From positions 1 through 32,573 of the forward strand of contig CAMBFY010000004.1 of the NCBI GenBank assembly GCA_945865415.1: 32,573 nt of DNA. Reading direction: 5' to 3'. The position numbers were made by a program, and so were the translations under genes. Of the stretch, positions 9,021 to 16,715 are shown piece after piece (within the stretch, counting starts at the first letter, position 1; every line of letters begins with the position of its first letter). Origin of the DNA: Sphingobacterium thalpophilum (GTDB lineage Bacteria > Bacteroidota > Bacteroidia > Sphingobacteriales > Sphingobacteriaceae). The notes beneath the pieces are model-generated. The model worked only from the letters and a program-made list of their open reading frames with translations. It was not told the origin of the DNA and did no database searches.

Positions 9021-10391
9021 TTATTGATCAAACCCCCGGATATACGGCCTTGCAGGGGGTCTTTCTCCCTTGCTGAACTGTGCGCCTCTGGTTGAACGGT
9101 ATTTTATATTCAGGGCAGGGGTTTCGAGGCGGCGCCCCAGGGCAGAGTACTTACTGCCCTCCCAGTTTGATTCCATGTAGTGGTTTGTAATACCGGTCGA
9201 CAGAAGCAGACGTTCAGCATTGAACGGTTCCTTCTTAGTCAGCATCATTTCTACGATCCAATGCGGTTGTGCATTGGAGGCGTGATATTGATCGTAAGGA
9301 CCAGCCCAGCCGAGCATCGAGATAATGGTAGGTTCATTTCTTCCTTCAATCTCACCGGCATAAGTCCAACCCACACCCCGGCCACCGATTACCGCTGCTT
9401 TTGTTCCATCATTATACTCTATGACACATATATTGGTTTGGGGCTCTTCCTGAAAATGTCCGGCCTTGAAGTCAAAGCTTTTGGCAACGGCATCAAGCAG
9501 CTTGGCCGCCCATGGATTATTTGCGACCCATTTCCAGGCCTCTGATCCGCGGATGGATTGTATGGTCTTAACACCCGACTCACCACCTTTGCGGCGCTCA
9601 ACAAATCCCTGAAGCACGTCAATAGCATGGAAAATGCCCCCTTCATCTCCGGCGCCTCCTACTACAATTGAATTTTTTATTGGCGTATCGATGTCAATCT
9701 CGATCTCAGGCTTACGGAAGTAAATTGGAATTGAAGAACCTCCTGTTAGAGGAAAATTCAGCTCTCGTGATTTGTCAAACATCCACTTTGCATCATCCCA
9801 ATTGTAGGAGAGGTGCTTGTCGTTAAAAACCGGCACTGAACGTTTACTCTGTTCAAAAACTTTTATCACTTGCTGGTAGATCCACCAACGTGGCAGTAGC
9901 CAGTGCCCCCGGAGGTCGGTTGCATATTCTCCGTGTTCTGCTACGATCACAACGCCATCCACAGCCAATTCCTTACCGCCTAGCGTTAGGGCTTGAGCTA
10001 CAGTCTCAAAAACCGGAATACCTTTCGCTTTGGCTACTTTTTGACCAAGCAAACTTGCATCATGCTGGTGTATGTAAACAGAAACAACATCCACCCGCGA
10101 AGGCATGTAGGCACCATCCCACCAATAACCATCAATCAGCTTGTTTACAATCCAGTCTGCATGTGATCTCGTGTAAGCCCAATAACTGGCCAGAACGGCG
10201 ATACGAGGCCGGCTTTGCTGAGTACTCGGAAAAGTAGCAGCTGCAGCATTCCCCGCAAAGGCCGTTAAACCTGCTATACCCGCAATTCCAAGCATTTGTC
10301 GTCTGGAAAACATCGGATTTGTATCCATTAGTTCAGTGATCGGGAAGGAATCTGGAGCACTTGTTACAATTTCAGATTGTTTCTTTGCCAT
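9021..10391 (-). CDS. uncharacterised Tat-exported protein, paralog 2 of a tandem pair
   Basis: Twin-arginine signal FSRRQMLGIAGIAGLTAFAGNAAA; shared blocks such as RSHADW(I/L)VNKLIDGYWW and SVPVFNDKH(L/F)SYNWDDAKWMFDKSREL. Confidence 0.85.
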   Translation of the reverse strand: MAKKQSEIVTSAPDSFPITELMDTNPMFSRRQMLGIAGIAGLTAFAGNAAAATFPSTQQSRPRIAVLASYWAYTRSHADWIVNKLIDGYWWDGAYMPSRVDVVSVYIHQHDASLLGQKVAKAKGIPVFETVAQALTLGGKELAVDGVVIVAEHGEYATDLRGHWLLPRWWIYQQVIKVFEQSKRSVPVFNDKHLSYNWDDAKWMFDKSRELNFPLTGGSSIPIYFRKPEIEIDIDTPIKNSIVVGGAGDEGGIFHAIDVLQGFVERRKGGESGVKTIQSIRGSEAWKWVANNPWAAKLLDAVAKSFDFKAGHFQEEPQTNICVIEYNDGTKAAVIGGRGVGWTYAGEIEGRNEPTIISMLGWAGPYDQYHASNAQPHWIVEMMLTKKEPFNAERLLLSTGITNHYMESNWEGSKYSALGRRLETPALNIKYRSTRGAQFSKGERPPARPYIRGFDQ

Positions 10392-10659
10392 AAGGTTTTA
10401 TTTCTTGATTGGGATTAGGATATTTTGTCTTTTGATTTAATCTATATCCTTGAACTAAATTAATAATAATTCAATGATTAGTATTGAATAAATGCCTTGT
10501 TATGTAACAAAACTGTAGATGGATATTTGAGTTTTAAAATTACAGATGCAATCTTTCCAGTGTTGCTTATTGATTAACCGTCTGTATAGTTTTAGCGCAG
10601 CATCTCTGCGGATTGTAAAATTATTATGAGTCTGCAGACTCTACACACAATGATTAGAT

Positions 10660-10852
10660 TTTGGAAAGCAATACCTGTGTGCTATCGGCTCGTTCAGCCC
10701 TTTCCTCCGGAGTATTTCCGGCAAGAAATTGCGTTCAATTTCAAATTACCATTGGCCGGAAGATAATCCTCCGGCAAGGTTTATTTTACCTGCTGCTGTT
10801 TTTCATCGGGACGCACCGGCAAGAGGCCATATGCGATTTTAAATCAGCGGGT
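10660..10852 (+). repeat. dispersed structured repeat, copy A
   Basis: Shares CAATACCTGYGT, TTCAGCCCTTTCCTYCGG, TTCCGGC...GCCGGAAG and CGGCAAGGTTTATTTTACC...CTGTTTTTCATCGG with 29764-29950. Confidence 0.8.
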
Positions 10853-10919
10853 TACAAACCCGACTTATCTGGAATTCGATATGCCTTTCAGAACATATCG
10901 AATAGTGTAGAGACGATTC

Positions 10920-11579
10920 TTATGGTTTAAACAATTGTTCGTACTCTTCGGTATCACCGACCTTATTCACCAGTGCTTTTTCCATTAATTGATCAGGGAT
11001 TGCACCTAATACTTGCATCCTCTCACTCAAAGGTAAATCCCGGTTTATCCAAAGTTTTGCCGATTTTTCAGTCAATAGGCAGGGCATACGATCATGAATG
11101 CTCTTCATAAATTCATTCGGACTGCGGGTAATAATCGTACAGCTGTTGATGATCTCGCCGGTAGATTGATTCGTCCACGAATCCCACAATCCTGCCATCA
11201 GAGTAAATTGTTGTTCTTTCATTCGGATCAGAAAAGGCTGTTTCAACTTCCCCTTTTCATCCAGCTTTTTCCATTCATAGAATCCATCTGTTATGACTAT
11301 ACAATGGCGTTTACCAAGTAGATTTCTCCAGGCACCTGATTCATGCAGATTTTCAAGGCGGGCATTAAAGCTGCTGAATTTTGGTTTTTCTTTGGCCCAG
11401 AATGGGATTAAGCTCCAATAAAAGTATTGTAGTATCTTAGGCTTGTCATCAGTTATTACCGGCAACTCTACCGTGGGAGGCAGATTGATCCCTCCCGGTT
11501 TGATCAATGCATCCGCATGTTTAAGCTGAAGTTTTCGTGCTATAAATTCCTGATCTGGTGTTGATACCCTGCCACACAT
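10920..11579 (-). CDS. SOS response-associated peptidase (SRAP/YedK/HMCES family)
   Basis: MCGRVSTPDQE N-terminus (catalytic Cys2), SSFNARLENL, RHCIVITDGFYEWKK, HDRMPCLL; the supplied ORF start at 11615 is 12 codons too far upstream. Confidence 0.93.
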   Translation of the reverse strand: MCGRVSTPDQEFIARKLQLKHADALIKPGGINLPPTVELPVITDDKPKILQYFYWSLIPFWAKEKPKFSSFNARLENLHESGAWRNLLGKRHCIVITDGFYEWKKLDEKGKLKQPFLIRMKEQQFTLMAGLWDSWTNQSTGEIINSCTIITRSPNEFMKSIHDRMPCLLTEKSAKLWINRDLPLSERMQVLGAIPDQLMEKALVNKVGDTEEYEQLFKP

Positions 11580-11602
11580 GTGTTGGATTTTGTTATTATT
11601 TT

Positions 11603-11758
11603 TTATCCCAAGCACAGAAAAAGCATAAAGCCGTGTCCTGCTTTTGTATTGTTTCTTCCATTATCTTCATTCCCGTATTTCAGAATATTACCAGGTTGAC
11701 AATCCAGAGCTTTACAAATTGCCTCCAGAGTGCTGAAACGAATTGCCTGAGCTTTTAG
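11603..11758 (-). pseudogene. 5'-truncated XRE/Cro-type HTH regulator remnant
   Basis: Reverse-strand open frame LKAQAIRFSTLEAICKALDCQPGNILKYGNEDN... preceded in frame by TGA TGA TGA inside the MFS gene end; only the C-terminal half of an HTH is present. Confidence 0.75.
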
Positions 11759-11759
11759 C

Positions 11760-13049
11760 TTAAAGTTTCATCATCATTTTCCTGGATCCCAGCAAAGCCA
11801 GCAAGGTAAGTCCTGCGGCAATGGTCAAGTAATATCCCACATAGGCGAGTCCGTAATTCTGTGCAAGCGTAGTGGCTAAATAAGGCGTTAGAGAGGCACC
11901 CAAAATCCCTGCGAGGGTAAAGGCCAGTGAAGCTCCGGTATAACGTACCGGTGCAGGAAAGATTCCTGCCAGTGCAGTGCCGATTGGTCCGTAACTAAGT
12001 CCCATCAGGAACATGCCCAGTGATAAGAATACCCCCGTCAGAAACAAATTGTCTGAGATAAATATAAATGCGAATATCAGTCCGAATAACATGATCCCAA
12101 TAGTTGCCCCAAGCAGCATTTGATTGCGTCCGTATTTATCCGCTAGCCATGCAGACAGTGGTATTCCTAATCCGAAGAACAGCATCGAGATCATTTGCAG
12201 GATTAGGAAATCGCTTTTGGTATAATTTAGCGCAGTTGTACCCCAGCTCAGTGTAAAAACAGTCATTAAGTAAAAGAGCAGGAATGTAGTAATGGTAGCC
12301 AGTGTACCAAGTGTAATAGCTTTGGTATGTTTTACAAATACATCCTTAACCGGCATTTTGGATTGCTGCTTACTGTCAACTACCTTCATAAAATCAGGAG
12401 TTTCGGTAATTTTTAAACGGACATACAATCCAACAAATACGAGCAATGCGCTGGCTATAAAGGGTATGCGCCAGCCATAATTAATAAAATCGCTATCATT
12501 CATCGTTCTGCTCAGGATAAAAAATGAACCTGTTGATAAGAGGAAACCGATAGGTGCACCTAATTGCGGGAACATACCATACCAGGCTTTTTTATGCGGA
12601 GGGGCATTTTCTGTCGCGAGTAAAACTGCGCCTCCCCATTCTCCACCCAGACCTAATCCCTGGCCGAAACGAAATACCGCCAGTAATATCGGGGCAGCAA
12701 TACCTATTGATGCATAACCCGGCAGGAGTCCGATGGCTACAGTAGATGGCCCCATAGTCATGAGTGCTGCAACGAGTGTGGCTTTACGACCTTTCCGGTC
12801 GCCGAAATGTCCGAATAATGCAGCGCCCAATGGCCTTGCAAAAAAAGCAAGTGCAAAAGTAGCCAGCGATTCGAGTGTGGCCATAGCTGGATCTGAAGCT
12901 GAGAAAAACAATTTAGGAAAGACCAACACTGCTGCAGTGGCATAAATGTAAAAATCAAAAAACTCAATGGTGGTACCGATAAGACTTGCTGCTAATATGC
13001 GGCGTACCGGATTTGCTTGAAGAGGTGGCTGAGACATAGACTCAAACAT
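11760..13049 (-). CDS. MFS transporter, metabolite:H+ symporter (MHS/ProP/ShiA-like) family
   Basis: GTTIEFFDFYIYATAAVLVFPKLFF, GHFGDRKGRK, GLGLGGEWGGAVLLATENAP. Confidence 0.93.
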   Translation of the reverse strand: MFESMSQPPLQANPVRRILAASLIGTTIEFFDFYIYATAAVLVFPKLFFSASDPAMATLESLATFALAFFARPLGAALFGHFGDRKGRKATLVAALMTMGPSTVAIGLLPGYASIGIAAPILLAVFRFGQGLGLGGEWGGAVLLATENAPPHKKAWYGMFPQLGAPIGFLLSTGSFFILSRTMNDSDFINYGWRIPFIASALLVFVGLYVRLKITETPDFMKVVDSKQQSKMPVKDVFVKHTKAITLGTLATITTFLLFYLMTVFTLSWGTTALNYTKSDFLILQMISMLFFGLGIPLSAWLADKYGRNQMLLGATIGIMLFGLIFAFIFISDNLFLTGVFLSLGMFLMGLSYGPIGTALAGIFPAPVRYTGASLAFTLAGILGASLTPYLATTLAQNYGLAYVGYYLTIAAGLTLLALLGSRKMMMKL

Positions 13050-13139
13050 AGGAAATTTGAGGCTATTTTTAGCTGCTTGTCATGGGGAAAATGTGATAAC
13101 TTAAATTAAATCTGTTACAGATGTATGGGATTTTATTGA

Positions 13140-13238
13140 CTAATCCGTAGAGAAGGCGCTGCGCTGAACTGTACAACAGCTAATTTCTGTTGTACTCGAA
13201 AATCAATTTTTGTAATCGCTGGAAACTCTACGGACTAG
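13140..13238. repeat. nested inverted repeat
   Basis: Outer CTAATCCGTAGAG (13140-13152) / CTCTACGGACTAG (13226-13238), one mismatch; inner GTACAACAG (13171-13179) / CTGTTGTAC (13187-13195), perfect. Confidence 0.75.
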
Positions 13239-13262
13239 ATTCAGCAATAACTATTTCATGAA

Positions 13263-15608
13263 TTACCTCACCACAACCTGATCAGCATAAACCGAAAGCG
13301 GCTGCCCCGAACGGATATGCCAGGATGGGGTTATCAATAAACTTTCTGCATGGACTTTTATAAACCTGGCTTTCGTTCCTGCTTTCATTTCCGCAAGAAA
13401 TGGAAGATATGAAATTTTGATGATTTCAGGGTTTTCAAGTGGGTTTGGATTGTTAGAATTAGTAATTGTGATGGCTTCACTGTATTCCTTACCATCTAAA
13501 GAAAGTGAATAGCTTACAAATTTGGGCAAGGCAAACAAATGCCAGTCGGCTTGTGCCTGCGGGTTCAGGAAATCCATGTTCACAGAGTTGACAGGCATGA
13601 CTTCACCCAGATCAAGAATGAAATCCATATGCTCTGCGGTACAATATATCCAGTTCTGATCGGCTTCCTGCCAGGATTCATAGGAGGCAAAAATGCCGTC
13701 GGTCAGACTTTCTAAAGCTTTCGACTTAGGGTTCGCTTTGCTAACTGGGATGATTTTTTTCCGGAATGATTTAGCAGTGCTGATTCCTTCCATATTATTG
13801 AATAGCCGCATATAGGATGCACGATAATGTTCAGGTGTTCCGCTTCTTTCCCGCACCAGTTTGACATTATTTTGGGTGCATCCATCCGCAAAACTATTGA
13901 CCAGGGTTTTAAATTCGGGTTTCGGTAAAACCTTTCCGACACTATCCCTGCTGAACATACTTCTTTCGGTATTGATTTCCGTGCGTCCTATTTGTATTTC
14001 GGCATACATCACAGGTAAACGGGCAACTTTAACACGCCTTACCAGTTCAGGATGTGCAGCTACAGCCTTTTCTGCTTTATCGAAAAGCTGCTTGTATTGC
14101 TGCATCATTTCTGCTGACAGATAAGTGTTTTTAGCATGGATGGGATCCCCAAAAATGCTAAGCACCATGCCGCTCTTTATAAGCGATTCCTGCATACTAT
14201 CAATATATTGCCGTATAAACGGAGCCGCAGTGACGAAATATCCTTTTAAAAATTCATTGATAATGGCTTTATCATCTGCATCAGGATTCCACATTAACTT
14301 GCTGATCAGGTAGGAGCGGAGCAGGGCCATTTCGGCTGCGGCTTCGTTGTTTGCCTGCATGAATAAAGCATTGACGCGATTATCTGTATAGAATTTAATA
14401 TTAGGTTTTAAGGTATACAGATTTGGGAACGGGGATACATAATTGGTGAACTGTATATTATAATCCCAGATAATGATGTCTTTTGAAAGGGCACCCCAGT
14501 CTTTCAGATCCTGAGAAAAGGCGGGGTCTGTGACATAAACCGGAGCCTGACGCGAACTTTCAATGTTACAGAGCATAATATTGACATTGGGCTCAATCTG
14601 GATATTTTTCGGAGCCTTACGTGAATACCAGTAAGCAAGTGTTGAGATGATCTTATCAGGAATTTCCCTCGCAACCTGATTCACAAAATGTATGATTGAA
14701 CCACTTGGAACATTACCGTATTTTTCATTCAATGCTTTACATCCATCACATTGGCAATACCTGTCGTTATCATCTTGACTTACAGACCAATAGCTGGAAT
14801 TTGGTTTTTCCTTTATTTTAATTTTCAGGCTGGCAACCAGAAGCCTTAAAACCTCGGGGTTCGACAGACATAACTGTGTTCCTGGCCGTCTTATGCCATC
14901 AATCAATGAATAATATTCGGGATGACTTTTAGCATATTCCTGTTGTGGAACCAGCGTATTAAAAGTATGTACAAACAATCCCCAATCATCCCTTGATGAA
15001 AGCTTATGCCAGTCGGAATACTCCTGATCAGCCATTTGACTGTAAGAAGTGGTTCTGTATTTGATCTTTGGTTCAATTACCTGATCAGTCTTTGTAGGTT
15101 TAAAGCTGGTATCGCCCGGACTATCTGCAGTTTCGGGTGAGTATTTTCTAAAGCCCAATCCTTCTAGCAGGTCGTAAACACCAAACAGCAATCCTCTTTT
15201 TGCACCTCCGGCTATGATGAAATTTTCACCTTCAATTTTCCGGATAAACCCTGCCTCCGGGATCTTACCACTATTGATTTGTCGGGCCTTGGCATAATCG
15301 GTTTCGCCGAGATAAATCCCGTTTATAACTTTTGATTCTCCTTCTGCTACAATTTGAATCGCTTTTTTTGATAGTTTGGATAGATATAATTGTAAAGCAA
15401 GACCAGCTTCCTTTTCGATCAACGCGGCTCTCATTGGAAGGATAATCTGATAATCTAAAATACCATCATCTGTCACTTGCCTGCCCAAAAGACTATTCTT
15501 CAATTCCGCACTCAGTAAATCCGGCAGAAAAGTCAATCCCGCTGCTACAATGCCTGTGTTCTTTAAAAAATTTAGTCTTGATATCTTCTTATTTGTATTA
15601 GTGCCCAT
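13263..15608 (-). CDS. DUF4838 domain protein (carbohydrate-active-enzyme-like) with C-terminal discoidin-like region
   Basis: QDDNDRYCQCDGCKALNEKYG...HFVNQVAREIPDKIISTLAYWYSRKAP...NIMLCNIE motif block; signal-like N-terminus. Confidence 0.82.
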   Translation of the reverse strand: MGTNTNKKISRLNFLKNTGIVAAGLTFLPDLLSAELKNSLLGRQVTDDGILDYQIILPMRAALIEKEAGLALQLYLSKLSKKAIQIVAEGESKVINGIYLGETDYAKARQINSGKIPEAGFIRKIEGENFIIAGGAKRGLLFGVYDLLEGLGFRKYSPETADSPGDTSFKPTKTDQVIEPKIKYRTTSYSQMADQEYSDWHKLSSRDDWGLFVHTFNTLVPQQEYAKSHPEYYSLIDGIRRPGTQLCLSNPEVLRLLVASLKIKIKEKPNSSYWSVSQDDNDRYCQCDGCKALNEKYGNVPSGSIIHFVNQVAREIPDKIISTLAYWYSRKAPKNIQIEPNVNIMLCNIESSRQAPVYVTDPAFSQDLKDWGALSKDIIIWDYNIQFTNYVSPFPNLYTLKPNIKFYTDNRVNALFMQANNEAAAEMALLRSYLISKLMWNPDADDKAIINEFLKGYFVTAAPFIRQYIDSMQESLIKSGMVLSIFGDPIHAKNTYLSAEMMQQYKQLFDKAEKAVAAHPELVRRVKVARLPVMYAEIQIGRTEINTERSMFSRDSVGKVLPKPEFKTLVNSFADGCTQNNVKLVRERSGTPEHYRASYMRLFNNMEGISTAKSFRKKIIPVSKANPKSKALESLTDGIFASYESWQEADQNWIYCTAEHMDFILDLGEVMPVNSVNMDFLNPQAQADWHLFALPKFVSYSLSLDGKEYSEAITITNSNNPNPLENPEIIKISYLPFLAEMKAGTKARFIKVHAESLLITPSWHIRSGQPLSVYADQVVVR

Positions 15609-15673
15609 TTAAAAATTCTTTGTTTATTTACTATTCCAAACTATATTCTTGAGCTACGAAATGTCCGTACTCA

Positions 15674-16195
15674 CTACTCAATACTCTCTAATTCAATCTT
15701 AAACTCCGGATTGTCAAACACATTCTTTGAAAATTTATAATTACTGTAGCTGTCAATATCAATAAAACCATCTTTGTCAATAAAAAATCCGCTGATTTTT
15801 ACATCAGTCCCAATTTTTAACCCCTTAACCATTGCTTTTTTATTTTTATATAATAAAGTGCTCAAAACAATAGATTTTTCTGCTGATTTATTGGAGGAAT
15901 CGAGAGGGATACTGAAATTTACTTCTATATATGTTGGTTTTTCGATAATTTCAACCAGTTTGGCCTGCCAGGAATCAAATTTTAAGGACAGACTATCTTT
16001 TACATAAGTTTTGGTTAAAAGTATTCCATTATTGAGCTGGACACTCCGATTAGCCTCATCCGATGAGTTAACTGCATTCCGGATGAATTTCACATAATTT
16101 ACAAAATTGATCTGATTCTTCGGACCTTGTTGTTCTGTATTTTGTCCGCAAGAAGCCAAAAGGAACAAGGTGCCTATGATAATGAAATTTCTCAT
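15674..16195 (-). CDS. small lipoprotein, OB-fold-like, unknown function
   Basis: Lipobox MRNFIIIGTLFLLASCGQ; start moved from 16297 to the Met before the signal peptide. Confidence 0.6.
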   Translation of the reverse strand: MRNFIIIGTLFLLASCGQNTEQQGPKNQINFVNYVKFIRNAVNSSDEANRSVQLNNGILLTKTYVKDSLSLKFDSWQAKLVEIIEKPTYIEVNFSIPLDSSNKSAEKSIVLSTLLYKNKKAMVKGLKIGTDVKISGFFIDKDGFIDIDSYSNYKFSKNVFDNPEFKIELESIE

Positions 16196-16253
16196 ATTGT
16201 TTTTATTGTTGAGTATCCTCATGATTAGATGTATCAAATTACTCCAGATTTCA

Positions 16254-16508
16254 TTAAATGTAGCCAATGGCTCTGAAAATTCCAATAATTCCAACAATTA
16301 TCCAAAACACATTGAGCAGGCTATAGGCACGGTCCTTTTTTAGAACTGCGCACCACGAAAGCAGAATAGCATCAATAGTATTGAAAATCCATACAAAAAG
16401 AAATGGACTATCAGGACCAAGCCAGCTGACCAGGCTGAAGCTGAAAATCCGCATAATGACTCCAATCATTTCAAAAGCCTTTATATTTCGTAGTATAAAT
16501 TGATTCAT
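16254..16508 (-). CDS. small integral membrane protein (84 aa)
   Basis: Three hydrophobic segments; compact ORF with ATG. Confidence 0.6.
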   Translation of the reverse strand: MNQFILRNIKAFEMIGVIMRIFSFSLVSWLGPDSPFLFVWIFNTIDAILLSWCAVLKKDRAYSLLNVFWIIVGIIGIFRAIGYI

Positions 16509-16658
16509 TGGATTCTGAAATTAAGTATTTGCTGCCTAAATGGTAAAGACATTATTTAGATTTTAAAGTAATGATTGTTTCCCAGGATATCCATTGGTCA
16601 TTAATTGAATTCAGTTGCCAAATTACACATCTCTAATTAAATGGCCTTGATTTCATTA

Positions 16659-16696
16659 AAAAAAGGACAAGCTCAGGGTCTGAGAACTTGTCCTTT
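16659..16696 (-). terminator. Rho-independent terminator of the penicillin acylase gene
   Basis: aaaggacaag (16662-16671) / cttgtccttt (16687-16696); T tract on the minus strand. Confidence 0.85.
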
Positions 16697-16715
16697 GAAG
16701 ATGTATAAGATTTGA

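Noticed and set aside
9021-9035. TTGATCAA sequence resembling an FNR half-site pair
   Set aside because: It is inside the coding sequence (GFDQ stop region) and lacks the 4-nt spacer of an FNR box.
9180-9545. 121-aa and other ORFs antisense to the Tat-exported paralogs (also 9890-10237, 8810-9076)
   Set aside because: Shadow ORFs opposite clearly coding frames, with no domain or initiation support.
10661-10930. 89-aa ORF (MESNTCVLSARSALS...)
   Set aside because: Lies on dispersed repeat copy A, and the equivalent frame is not intact in copy B; conservation looks structural rather than coding.
11580-11615. Extended N-terminus MLGIKNNNKIQH of the SRAP ORF
   Set aside because: SRAP proteins need Cys at position 2 after Met removal; the internal MCGR is the real start.
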